Shown here: one piece after another, positions 55,072 through 64,000 of the stretch
Layout: every line of letters starts with the position of its first letter
How positions within the stretch are numbered: the first letter of the stretch is position 1
Assembly: GCA_018136815.1 (NCBI GenBank)
Contig: CM030936.1
Coordinates: 6,322,005 to 6,386,004 of the forward strand
Direction: 5' to 3'
DNA from: Isochrysis galbana
Lineage: Eukaryota; Haptophyta; Isochrysidales; Isochrysidaceae
DNA: 64,000 bases
Position numbers and translations under genes: made by a program
The notes under the pieces: generated by a model
The model's input: the letters and a program-made list of their open reading frames with translations, nothing else
Told to the model about the DNA's origin: nothing
Database searches by the model: none

Positions 55072-56531
55072 ATGGCCTCTCGCGACCAGTTCTTTGTGCG
55101 AGAGAAGCAGCTGGCACCGCTGGCTCCCGCCTCGAGGCTGCTCGACCCCTCGCCGCCGTCGCCTTGCCTCTCGCTCGAGCTGTCGCAGTTCGGGGTGGAT
55201 GGGTGGGTGATCGACCACCTTCTCTCGCCTGCGGAGTGTGGCCGGATTGTGCGCGCCTGCACAGCCACAGGCTTCTCCTTCTGGGATCCAGAGGGAAGGT
55301 GCGACGCATCCACCTACCTGCGCACGTGCGACACGCTCGAATTCGATGGAGAGGACCTGTGCGACGAGATCTGGAGGCGGCTCAAGCCCTTCTTGCCGGA
55401 GCAGAGCAAGTTGAACGAAGCCGATGAGCGCTGGCAGCATGACCTAGACGGAAATTGGGAGTCGCGCGGGCTCAACACGCATTTGCTCGTCAACAGGTAC
55501 ATGAGTGGCGGCCACTTTGCGCCGCATGCAGACGGCTCCGTGCAGGTGCGCCCTCGCTTTGCGCTCCCCCCTCTCACAGGAGCAATGCGAGAGCATCACA
55601 CCCATGCACGGCTCTGCTGCCCGCTCATCTCGCCCCAGCCAAGGCACGATAGGCTTAGGCTCGCCGAACTCGATTCTCCACCCCACCCCACATTCGTGCT
55701 TGAAGTCGAGTTTCGACCGCAGGTCCTTGTACACAGTGCTCATCTACCTCAACGACTGCGACGACGGTGGTCAGACACAGCTCATCAAGGGCGAACAGAG
55801 TGCCAGCACAGTAGAGGTCAGCGCGGCCCGCTCGCTCACTCGAGCCGCCCGAGCGCGGTGCCGTCCGAGGGAGGTTGCCATGCTCTGGGATCCCCAGGTT
55901 GTCCATGCGCGTTTTCAGCCTCCTTCTTTCGTCTGCATGCACGGGAAACGTTGTGCAGTCGCGGCAGTGTTCGTGCTTGATCATTGGGGCGGTTGTTTAA
56001 CCCCTCAGCGTGCTGCTCCGGTTTCATCAATCGGTTCCGTTGCAGGTAGATTCGAAGGGCGTCGCGAAACCTGAGACGGTAGTGTATGCGGTCAAGCCAC
56101 AGACTGGACGGTGCCTGGTCTATTGGCACCAGACTCTACACGCGGGAGCGCCGGTCGGCGAAAAGGCTACGAAGTTTACTATGCGCACTGATGTGATGTA
56201 CGAGCGAAACCCAGCGGCGTGCGTCACTCCCGAGGACCACGAGGCGAGCGCTACACCCTGCTATCTGCTGCTAGATCAAATCAATGAGGACACCCGCTCC
56301 ATGCCCACAGTCCCATGCCGACAAGAGAAGAGTTGATCTGACGCACCAACGCGGTGGTCCCTCGCTTCTAACTCCCTCACCACCTTGTCCCCCCTGATCA
56401 CTCAGGCCTACGAGCTCATCCGACGTGCCGCTACGTTGGAGGCGTCAGGCCAGGCCATGGAGGCTCTCCCGTTGCTTCAGCAGGCCGCAAAGATGTCGGC
56501 CGTCATTGCAAAGGCCTACAGGCTCTCGTGA
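55072..56531 (+). CDS. 2-oxoglutarate/Fe(II) dioxygenase, prolyl-4-hydroxylase-like
   Basis: Exons modelled: 55072-55545, 55706-55816, 56046 to about 56314, and 56406-56531, about 330 residues. The iron ligands are visible: H-A-D in YMSGGHFAPHADGSV (end of exon 1) and the distal His in RCLVYWHQTLHAGAPVGEKA, followed by a basic 2-oxoglutarate-binding region (KATKFTMRTDVMYER). Between them SSFDRRSLYTVLIYLNDCDD and GGQTQLIKGE form the usual double-stranded beta-helix strands. The domain order matches P4H-type oxygenases. No signal peptide is evident, so a cytosolic or nuclear role is more likely than collagen-type modification. The last exon encodes a helical, TPR-like tail (AYELIRRAATLEASGQAMEA ... 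AKAYRLS). Its donor is weak (GTCCCA), and if unused the protein ends QEKS at 56336. A GA tract lies upstream. Confidence 0.82.
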
Positions 56532-58400
56532 AACTTTGTTCACTTCATGACATGCGATCACCGCGCGATCGCTGCGCAACCATACCTTTCATCGCTCATA
56601 GTCGAAGGGGGCATGTCATGCTCAGGTTCTCTGAAGACGACGTCCATGAGGCGGCGCAAGTCTCGCAGCCTTATACCTCATGTGGCTTCCTCAACCCAAT
56701 GTGGCTTCCTCAACCCAAGCATCTCGGTGGGTTTGTCTGCATTACGGCTCGCTCATCCACTACGCCGCTGTATCGCCGGTCGGAGGCGATGGCCATGCAC
56801 TGCTGCTATTCGCCGCCCCCGCAACTTCCCGTATTGACTCAAACAAAGCCAAGGTCTTGTGCACTACTGGCTACGGGTTTCGGCCAATCACAATTGACAT
56901 TGGTCATGCACAAATGAAGGCACACGCGACCAAACGACTCATGGTGGTCGCGACTTTGCACGTGACGGTAGCTGGTCGTATGCCGTATGTCATGCACGTA
57001 TGAAGGCACACGCGAGAATCATGCCAGCCTCGAATGCGCTGCGCGCTGTCGGTACAACGCATGCAATGACCAAATGGAAGCGATTATTCTCGTTCCCTTT
57101 TCGGCGCACGTCACTTCCGAGTTGCTGCACACCTCCCGAGTACCCGCAACTACGCCGTATCGACTGTCTTGTCCTTCGTCGAAACCGATGACTGAGGCCG
57201 CCGTTGCCTAGTAAATGCCGCGGACATAGGGTGAATAACTCCCCCAAGTCCTAGCAACGGCCGATAGCGAAAGATGCACACCAGAATGCAGCCGAGGTTT
57301 GGCTGGCTCGGTCGATGAGTCTTTCTATCGAGATATGATTCATTCAACGCGTCCCTTTCGTGTGCTCTTGTTGATGTTACCAAGTGTGCGGGTGACGTGT
57401 TTTGTGCGGCCGGGGATGGGCCATCGTAGTCTCGTATTGGTGGCCGCACCCACGTGCGAGATGTTGATGCACATCCAAACTGCCGTTAGGCTTGGACATC
57501 TCTTGGATGGGAGTTTTTTGAGCGTCCTCGTGAGCGGGACGTACGCCGCGGTTTTCGACCATCCATGAAGTTGATATCGGGTGCCAGTGGCGCTAATGTG
57601 CGTGTGTACACTGTGTGTGTAGGCGCCGTGCATTCAGCATTATTATTCATTAGCATTAGCTTACTCTCATGCGTCATGCATTCTCATTCTCTATAGCCAC
57701 AGCCTGTGACCATAGCCATAAAAATGTTCTTGAAGGTGTCTACTATGTACTATGCTGCTAAGCGCATTCGTCCCTTCCCCTAGGATGCCCACTTGATTGA
57801 TGATTGACATCGCCCTTGCCCTTGCCCCACCTCCACTCTACTTCCCGCTCCCCCCCTAGTTCCTTTTTCTTCGGTTTCGGGGGGTCGACCCGTCGACCCA
57901 TGTGCACTACTTTGGGTCAGGTGTTGGGGGGGATGGGGGGCGGGCCTCTTGGCGCATGCATAGTTGATGGTTGCGTGTTGAGTGGCGGGGCGTTATGGTT
58001 ATGGAGCGCCGTGTTGTGGGGGCCCGGCCAGTCGGCTTCCCCCATGGTTGGGTGTTTTTGTGGGGCGCGTCGCCCCGTTCGCCCAGGGATTATCCCTGGG
58101 CGCACATGCTTATGTCTTATGTGGTTTTCGTTTTCTTGTCTGATTATATGTTCTTTGCCTCGTTTCTAGTTTCTAGTTTTCCTGTTTCCTGCAACCTGCA
58201 ACAGCTATTTAGTCTGGGGCTCGGTGCTCTGTCTATGCTGCGGAAGAGTGAGCTAGTAGCTGGTTACTATTAGCCAGGTGCCTTTCTCTAGTGGGGGCCG
58301 GCCCTCTATTTTGACCAAGGTACAAATGGGGAGGGGTGGGGTGTCAGGAATTGATTGTTGATTGGACACCGAGTAGTAAAATGTAGTAGTATATTAAATA
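56532..58400. other. Intergenic; nothing recognised apart from small repeats and a hairpin
   Basis: A 19-base direct duplication AATGTGGCTTCCTCAACCC (56679 and 56698), TGAAGGCACACGCGA at 56915 and 57001, and a perfect hairpin CGCCCAGGGA-TTA-TCCCTGGGCG at 58079-58101. No supported gene in nearly 1.9 kb. Confidence 0.4.
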
Positions 58401-58685
58401 TTAAAGGGGGGGGGGGGGGGGGCAGACCCCGTGAGAGGGCGCGGAGCTTCTGGCAAAGAGAGAGAGAAGAGGAGAGGAAGGAGAGAGGAAGGAGAGAGAA
58501 GAGAGGCAGAGGCGGAGAGGGGGAGCAACAAGGTCTGAGACCACTAAACCTTCAAGTAGAGTACGTAGAAAGTAGACTTCGAAAGCCTTTCGCGCGCGCC
58601 CTCTCGACTTGCAGCCAGCCCCCCCCCTCCCCTCTCCCTCTCTACTCTACCCCTTCCCTCTCCCTCTCCACTCTCCTCTCCCCTC
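58401..58685. repeat. Poly-G, GA and CT tracts upstream of the single-pass membrane protein gene
   Basis: About 17 G near 58406-58422, GA/GGA units at 58458-58530, then CCCCTCTCCCTCTCT units at 58618-58685 ending at the ATG. Confidence 0.85.
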
Positions 58686-59783
58686 ATGCGCCTCTCCTTC
58701 CTGCTGCTTCTCGCGGCGTTCCTCTCCTTCTCCTTCGCCGCCCAACTCTCCACCCTCTCGCCCCACTCCCTTGCTTCTTCCCTTAGCCAGAGAGGGCCTC
58801 CACCAGGCCGCCGCCTCCGTCAGCGCCACCGGCCACACCGATCAAAGCAGAAAGGAGAGGAGGAGGCGGCGGGGGAGGAGGAGAAGGATGGGAAGGAGCT
58901 CTTGAAGCAGAGCGGCGAGCCAGTGGTAGCGATCGCAGAGGAGGAGCCGGCAAGTTCACAGAAGGAGGCCGCGCGCACGGATGCGAGCTCGACGCCTGCG
59001 CACGCTGAGGCTGAGGCCGGCAAGCAGAGTGGAAGGGGAAAGCGCGCTGGCTGGAAGGCGAAGAAACAGCGTGATAGGCAACGAGGCGCTGATAATGCTG
59101 TGGCTACTGCGGAGGCGAGTGAGAAGGCCGCTGGCTCAGACGCGAGTGCCGAGGCAGCGCGGACGAAGCATGGCGCAAACGATAAGTCTGACCCCGATGA
59201 TTCCGATGATGAGGTGAAGCGGACAGATGCCGAGGAGAAGGACAGTGCACAAAGTGCAGTTGCCGAAACGAGTGCAGTGGGAGAGAAGGGTGCAGCTGAG
59301 GAGGCAAAAAGCGGAAGGCCGGGTCGAGGCAAGCGGCGGGGCCGACGTAATCACAGGCGTGTTGGGAAAGCGCGTGGCCACAGCCGTGGCTCTGATATAG
59401 AGGGGGTCGCGGATAAATCCGATGCCAGCCTGTCTTCGGCATACCCTTCGGCCGAAGCGGGGCCAGCACACACAAGCGAGAAAATGCTCCCCAGCGCTCG
59501 GGTCACTGGCGCGATTGCGGCAGTACTCGTTGTTTCGGGCTGCTTTTCCATCATCGCAATTTTTGTGTGCCTCTGCTGGCGTTGCGTCTGCGGTGCCAGC
59601 CACCGCAGCAGCACAAGTGGCGGTGGGTACAGCAATGCTGGTGGTGCACGATCTCATATGATTCGTGAGGACTCATCGTCATCGCTGGAAGAAGAGCAAA
59701 TTGTACGGCGACCAAAGAGAGGAAAGGGTAAGGCGCGGTCCGGCTCCTCATCAAGCTCACTCACAGGGCCAAGCAATGTGTGA
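58686..59783 (+). CDS. Type I single-pass membrane protein with a charged disordered ectodomain
   Basis: One uninterrupted frame of 365 residues. MRLSFLLLLAAFLSFSFAAQ is a clear signal peptide. Residues about 30-270 are disordered and highly charged, alternating Lys/Arg-rich patches (GRGKRAGWKAKKQRDRQRG, RPGRGKRRGRRNHRRVGKAR) and Ala/Glu/Asp-rich stretches (DPDDSDDEVKR). One membrane span follows (TGAIAAVLVVSGCFSIIAIF then VCLCW), then a Cys-rich juxtamembrane patch (CLCWRCVCG) that could be palmitoylated, and a Ser-rich cytosolic tail with SSSSLEEEQIVRRPKRGKGK. No known domain. A cell-surface, scale- or mineral-associated role would be speculation. Signal peptide, span and CT leader together make the gene convincing. 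Confidence 0.75.
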   Translation: MRLSFLLLLAAFLSFSFAAQLSTLSPHSLASSLSQRGPPPGRRLRQRHRPHRSKQKGEEEAAGEEEKDGKELLKQSGEPVVAIAEEEPASSQKEAARTDASSTPAHAEAEAGKQSGRGKRAGWKAKKQRDRQRGADNAVATAEASEKAAGSDASAEAARTKHGANDKSDPDDSDDEVKRTDAEEKDSAQSAVAETSAVGEKGAAEEAKSGRPGRGKRRGRRNHRRVGKARGHSRGSDIEGVADKSDASLSSAYPSAEAGPAHTSEKMLPSARVTGAIAAVLVVSGCFSIIAIFVCLCWRCVCGASHRSSTSGGGYSNAGGARSHMIREDSSSSLEEEQIVRRPKRGKGKARSGSSSSSLTGPSNV

Positions 59784-60165
59784 GTGTTGAGCCTCATCCG
59801 CCAAAATCAAGAAGGCTGTGGCTTCTGAAGCCTTCGAGGCCGAGGCCCATTGCAAGTAGGGTTGCCGTTAGCCTTCCACGAACTCCTTGCCAGTCTCCAT
59901 GGGGGGCGGACTAGGACTGGTAGGCCCTGTCACATCTAGTGAGTGCCGCAGCCAATATGCATCTTTTGATACTGCAAGGTGGTTGCAGGCAGTTCTCGGT
60001 ATGGTGGTGTGCGCGTGCTCGCCCGCAATCTTATCATGATGAAACATGCAATGAGGGAGCATCAAGGGGGTGAAGAAGCTGCCATCGTCCTTCGCTTCAT
60101 AATTTTTTCTTTGCAATCTCACTAGGATGTCGTAGAAGGCCATGGTGGCGCTTTGCGTAGCGCAG
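59784..60165. other. 3' flank; nothing recognised
   Basis: No supported gene. A minus-strand frame here continues into the inverted-repeat arm but has no domain. Confidence 0.35.
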
Positions 60166-60169
60166 CTAT

Positions 60170-61275
60170 ACGCAGCATTTCCCCCCCTCTGCTGAAGAGG
60201 CCGGACCGCTGGCGAGTTGAATATGAAAACTCCGCACCGCCAAACGAGGAATGTCTTCCTCAAGACGCCTGAGGAGTTCGATTGCCCATAGCAAGCCTCT
60301 CGAAAGTCGGTATCTCTCCAGCGGTATGAGACGCTGAAGTTTTTCAGATTGATGGAAATCTCCCGGGCATCTCGGCAAGAGCACAGTGGGAGATCTGGTA
60401 CCAAAAGGTGACAATAAGGGCTCGCTCCAGTGGCTATCTCCCCGGGTGCCGGGGACTTACCCGCTGCAGCGGCCGCGGAGGCCCGCCGCGCGCCGCTCCC
60501 CTCCCCCCCCTTCCCCCACTCCTTGCTCTGGCAGCCCAGCTTGCCACAGGGGTGTACTCGCGCGGCCAACACCAAAGGTAAGTCGCCCCCACGCTGCCTG
60601 CTGCGATGTGCCAACTCTGACTTTTCAGCCAGGGAAGGTTGCTGCGAGGCGGGTGTGGGCTGGGGCGGGCGGTAAGGTGCTGGGTATGGCACACCCAGGC
60701 CAAGGCCGGGCGGGGGGCGGGGGGCTCGCGCTGCGCGCGCGCTGCGCTCGCACCTGGCTTCTGGCGCTCGTCTGCGCGCTGCGAAGGGGGGGGAGTGCGA
60801 GAACGACCTGGAGGCGAGCGCGGCGAGCGTGAAGGGGCACATCGCGGCAGGCAGCGTGGGGGGGGCTTACCTTTGGTGTTGGCCGCGTGAGTACACCCCT
60901 GTGGCAAGCTGGGCTGCCAGAGAGGAGTGGGGGAAGGGGGGGGGAGGGGAGCGGCGCGCGGCGGGCCTCCGCGGCCGCTGCAGCGGGTAAGTCCCCGGCA
61001 CCCGGGGAGATAGCCGCTGGAGCGAGCCCTTATTGTCACTTTTTAAGTACCAGATACCAGATCTCCCACTGTGCTCCCGGGAGATTTCCATCAATCTGAA
61101 AGACTTCAGCGTATCATACCGCTGGAGAGATACCGACTTTCGAGAGGCTTGCTATGGGCACTCGAGCTCCTCAGGCGCCTTGAGGAAGACATTCCTCGAT
61201 TGGCGGTGCGGAGTTTTCATATTCAACTCGCCAGCGGCCGGCCTCTTCAGCAGAGGGGGGGAAATGCTGCGCCTC
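60170..61275. repeat. Large inverted repeat: arms of about 430 bases with a spacer of about 235
   Basis: Left arm about 60172-60608, from CGCAGCATTTCCCCCCCTC to ACGCTGCCTGC; right arm about 60845-61275, its complement, ending GAAATGCTGCG. By eye the arms match at roughly nine bases in ten. Each arm contains GAAAGTCGGTATCTCTCCAG, GGGGACTTACCCGCTGCAGC and a GGTGTTGGCCGCG end or its complement. The spacer (60609-60844) is GC-rich and unrelated. No transposase; no clear target duplication. A foldback-type element or an inverted local duplication would both fit. Confidence 0.85.
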
Positions 61276-61979
61276 CGTGCCTCCGTGCGTCGTGCGCGTC
61301 GTGCGTCGATCACCATGCCCGTAGGCTACCGTAGGCACTGCCCCGAGGAAAGCTCCATGAGCTCCCTGCAAGAACCGCGTTCCGCGCTAGCTGCCGGTGC
61401 GCCCTCGCAGGCCATCTCCAAGAGTGAGATGAGTCTTGCTCTGACACGTTGGCAATGACAATGATATAGCTATTTATGGTTTCCGGTCGCCGGTCGCCCG
61501 GCTGGGGTTTATGATCTCCGGTCTGCCGGCTGAGGCTCGTTTACGGTTACGTGAACGCTCGGAAAAAGAATCTCGAAGGGAATCGCCTTATTTCACATAA
61601 ACAGCCGTTATGTTTTGATGTATCATATTGGTCCACATCGAATGTCTAGGTGTGAATCGCCGATTCTAACATGCATGTAGACTACCATGATTGCTTTGGC
61701 CAAGGCATAGCGCCATTGGCCGTACCATTATGCGCGGCCGACGAGGCTGTTTGTAAGGCGCCACAACACTCCAAGATCGACACGTGGCGCTCTACGGGAG
61801 CTCCTAGCCGGAAGTTGTTAAGGTGCGAGTACCCCACATTCACATTGTGGCGCTGCGGTGCTGCCGTACACCACTACAACAAAGCGCGGCGAGGGCGAGT
61901 GCAAGGATTCTTGCGTGTTTTGTGCGCTCGATAACGGCTAATATCTGAATGACGAATTCCAACACGTATCCATCTCGGA
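61276..61979. other. Intergenic; nothing recognised
   Basis: Contains CGGTCGCCGGTCGCCCGGCTG near 61482-61505 and AT-rich stretches near 61590-61640. The part next to 61980 should be 3' untranslated region of the J-protein gene. Confidence 0.35.
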
Positions 61980-63985
61980 TCAGCGCCTCCTTGCCATGGG
62001 CTTCGCCCGCCGTTTCTTTACTCCGGGCGGAAGCCCACAAGTGCCCGCGTCGGGGGGCACGAATGGCCCCTTTTCTATTTCCTCTTCGGCACTTGTCTCA
62101 TCCGTATTGCTCAAGAGCGAGCCACCATCGAGCGACGCGTCGTATTCGGCTCGCGAGCTAGTGCAGGAGAGAACGGTGTACGCATCTGTCACGCGCTTGA
62201 AGGCAATCGCCGCGCGTTCCTTTGGGCACGGAAAGGTAAGAGTCGGCTCGCTTGAGCAGATGCAAGGCTTGCTCGTCTATGGATGCGCCTTACGCGTTCA
62301 TGCATGTGAGCTGTGAACCGTACGGGTGCGTTGCAGGACTTACATCCGGGTTCTTATCAGGGTGAAGAAACAATGCTAACCGCCTATAGCTCGACTTGAG
62401 TTCCGCGAACGAAGCGGCGCGATGCGAGTTGAGCAAGTCGTAGTTCGTTTTCGCACCGGTCTGATTGTCCCCAGAGAGCACCAAATCAATCTGCGTGAAG
62501 TTCGAGAAGGGTGAGTACTATACATACGCGAGTAAGGACAGGGGATGCGGCTAGCGCATTATTGCGAATGACGCTCGTACAAGCACCGTATGCACGGTAT
62601 CGTCGTGGCACGCTCACCGCCTGCTCGCCCGTTTTGACCCGCTCTGGAGGTTCTCCGGCGCCGTACGGATTTTCCACCAACTTCGCGAGGTGTGCCTTGG
62701 CCGAGCGCAGCAAAGGCAGGAACATGTAGATTGCAAGCAGCGCGGCGAAGGTGAGGATGATACGAGGGAAGAACCAGAGAAGCGCGAGGAACACACCAAA
62801 GGGGAGAAGGAGCGAGGGCGTGTCCAGCACGAAGATCATGCAGAAGGCCACAACGTGACTGTAGGGTATAGGCGGGGTGTTAGAAGCGCGCGCGGCGTGT
62901 GCCGCCACCCACGTGCTGATGGGGAGGTGACTACCGCTAATCAGCTGAGAGGTGAGTTGTGAGGGCAGACACGGGCAGGCGTGGCACATGCGCACGGGCC
63001 GTGTAGGCCTTACAGGAAAGGTCCAAGAGCAGGGAAAAAGTACGTGAGGGTCGCGAACTCGGTGAGGAAGAGGCAGACGACGGGCAGCGCCAACAGAAAT
63101 AACACCCATGCAAGGACAGCGAGCAGGATGAGTAACGTTTGGGGCGCGAAGTAGAAGCCGCTGAGCAGCGCGGAAGCGGCGAGGCAAAGGTATCCCGAGA
63201 GAAAGAATGCACCGATGAGCGCGCCAGCCGCCAGCAACCATGCCGTCGTGACGGGTAGCAAGTAGCAGAGCCCACAGACTATTGCTCCAATTACGGCCAT
63301 GGCGGACCGAGGCACCGTGACCGCCCATGGCATGTTGGGTGTCAAGTAGACAAGAAGCGCCGACGCCGTGGTAACGAGGATGGCGTAGGCCGTCCATGGA
63401 CGCAGCCATGCGCCAATGAGGAAAACGAGGATACCCAGCATGTACATTGGCCAACGGAGGCGGGCGCGCCTACACGTAGCAAGGTGGAGTGATAGCAGGT
63501 TTGCAATAGGTGCGTATTAGACGCAGGAGGGCGAGTGACTTCGAGCGGCGCTAGACAGCCCACCAGTAATATAAGAGATACTTCAGTCGCTCACGTAGAT
63601 CTTCATTGCCTTGGAATGGATCGAGAGCTTCCGCTAGCCGTGACGCGGCGCGCAGGCCCATCACAAGGGTGGGAGCCACGTCCACTGTCACAAAAAGATG
63701 TGTGGCTATTGCAGCAATTCGAAGGGCCATCGCCAGCAGCAAAGCGGCAAGCTGCGCGCAACACGCCTTCAGCCGTTGAGGCCGGTGGGTGGGGGCGCAA
63801 CCAGAAGCAGTTTCGATGCCTGGCTCAAATTCCCTTGTCCCGTTGCTCTCCAGCGAACCGACCGCTGCCGGCAATGCGCTTTCGTTGGCCCCCCTGCTTG
63901 GCGCGGCTTCTCCAAAGTCGTGCTGTTCGTGAGCCCCCGAACCGTGTCCCGGCAATCTAGCTTCACGTTCCACCTCACGCAGCAT
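61980..63985 (-). CDS. Multi-pass membrane protein with a C-terminal J domain
   Basis: Five exons, 63985-63564, 63469-63014, 62858-62618, 62490-62344 and 62219-61980, phase-consistent, about 501 residues. The last acceptor (CCCAAAG) is weak. An ATG exists at 63985, but the frame stays open to the window edge, so the N-terminus may lie outside. About eight to ten membrane spans fill residues 85-370 (CCAQLAALLLAMALRIAAIA, YMLGILVFLIGAWL, AILVTTASALLVYL, AVIGAIVCGLCYLLPV, TLLILLAVLAWVLFLLALPV, FALLWFF-like and TFAALLAIYMFLPLL). The final exons form a J domain: NYDLLNSHRAASFAELKSSY, RRLALFLHPDKNPD with the HPD triad, joined to AIAFKRVTDAYTVLS and RAEYD. The tail is short and ends KKRRAKPMARRR. 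J domains recruit Hsp70; spans first and J domain last recall DNAJC14-type ER proteins. Expected site is the ER membrane with a cytosolic J domain. Confidence 0.8.
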
Positions 63986-64000
63986 CGCCTCCGCCTCGGC

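Noticed and set aside
59868..60842. A 324-codon minus-strand frame as a gene
   Set aside because: Its middle is one arm of the large inverted repeat, and the same residues recur on the opposite strand in the other arm; no domain is present.

Overview
This window reads as nuclear DNA of a GC-rich, intron-bearing unicellular eukaryote, most likely a microalga. A haptophyte such as Emiliania or Chrysochromulina is my best guess, by inference. The evidence is: genes broken by short introns of about 90-290 bases with GT-AG (once GC-AG) borders; families typical of algae (an M11 gametolysin-like protease, a GT47 exostosin, Pro-rich linkers); very long CT/GA tracts; and abundant mobile-element debris. 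I see no bacterial operons, rRNA, tRNA or CRISPR.

Layout. 1-2.5 kb: retroelement remnants. 2.5-5.0 kb: Kelch/BTB protein (-). 5.6-6.1 kb: a small inverted-repeat transposon. 7.6-9.5 kb: GT47 exostosin glycosyltransferase (-). 10.5-14.9 kb: LSD2/KDM1B-like histone demethylase (+). 15.2-16 kb: nested elements. 16.7-18.6 kb: M11 metalloprotease (-). 19-22.7 kb: retroelement-derived sequence. 23.6-25.3 and 30.5-32.3 kb: two tandem-duplicated ZIP metal transporters (-). They flank a VTT-like membrane protein at 27.6-28.9 kb (+). 34.4-35.0 kb: DUF1348 protein (-). 36.4-38.4 kb: RCC1-repeat protein (+). 38.9-42.2 kb: a two-ORF mobile element and a related copy. 43.7-46.7 kb: a nucleotidyltransferase fused to a DMT/EamA transporter (-). 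49.4-50.5 kb: an intact small LTR element (TRIM). 51.4-52.0 kb: small membrane protein (-). 55.1-56.5 kb: 2-oxoglutarate/Fe(II) dioxygenase (+). 58.7-59.8 kb: single-pass membrane protein (+). 60.2-61.3 kb: a large inverted repeat. 62.0-64.0 kb: multi-pass membrane J-domain protein (-), possibly running off the end.

The genes do not form one pathway. They look like ordinary housekeeping, membrane-traffic, cell-surface and chromatin genes separated by repeats. Shared architecture is that nearly every gene start sits next to a homopurine/homopyrimidine tract. The most unusual items are the demethylase with two CW zinc fingers inserted in its oxidase domain, the nucleotidyltransferase-transporter fusion, and a dispersed mobile module in which a hairpin with covarying arms lies 4-5 bases before an ATG.

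Exon borders were worked out by hand from splice signals, reading frame and family alignment from memory. They are models, not transcript-proven.
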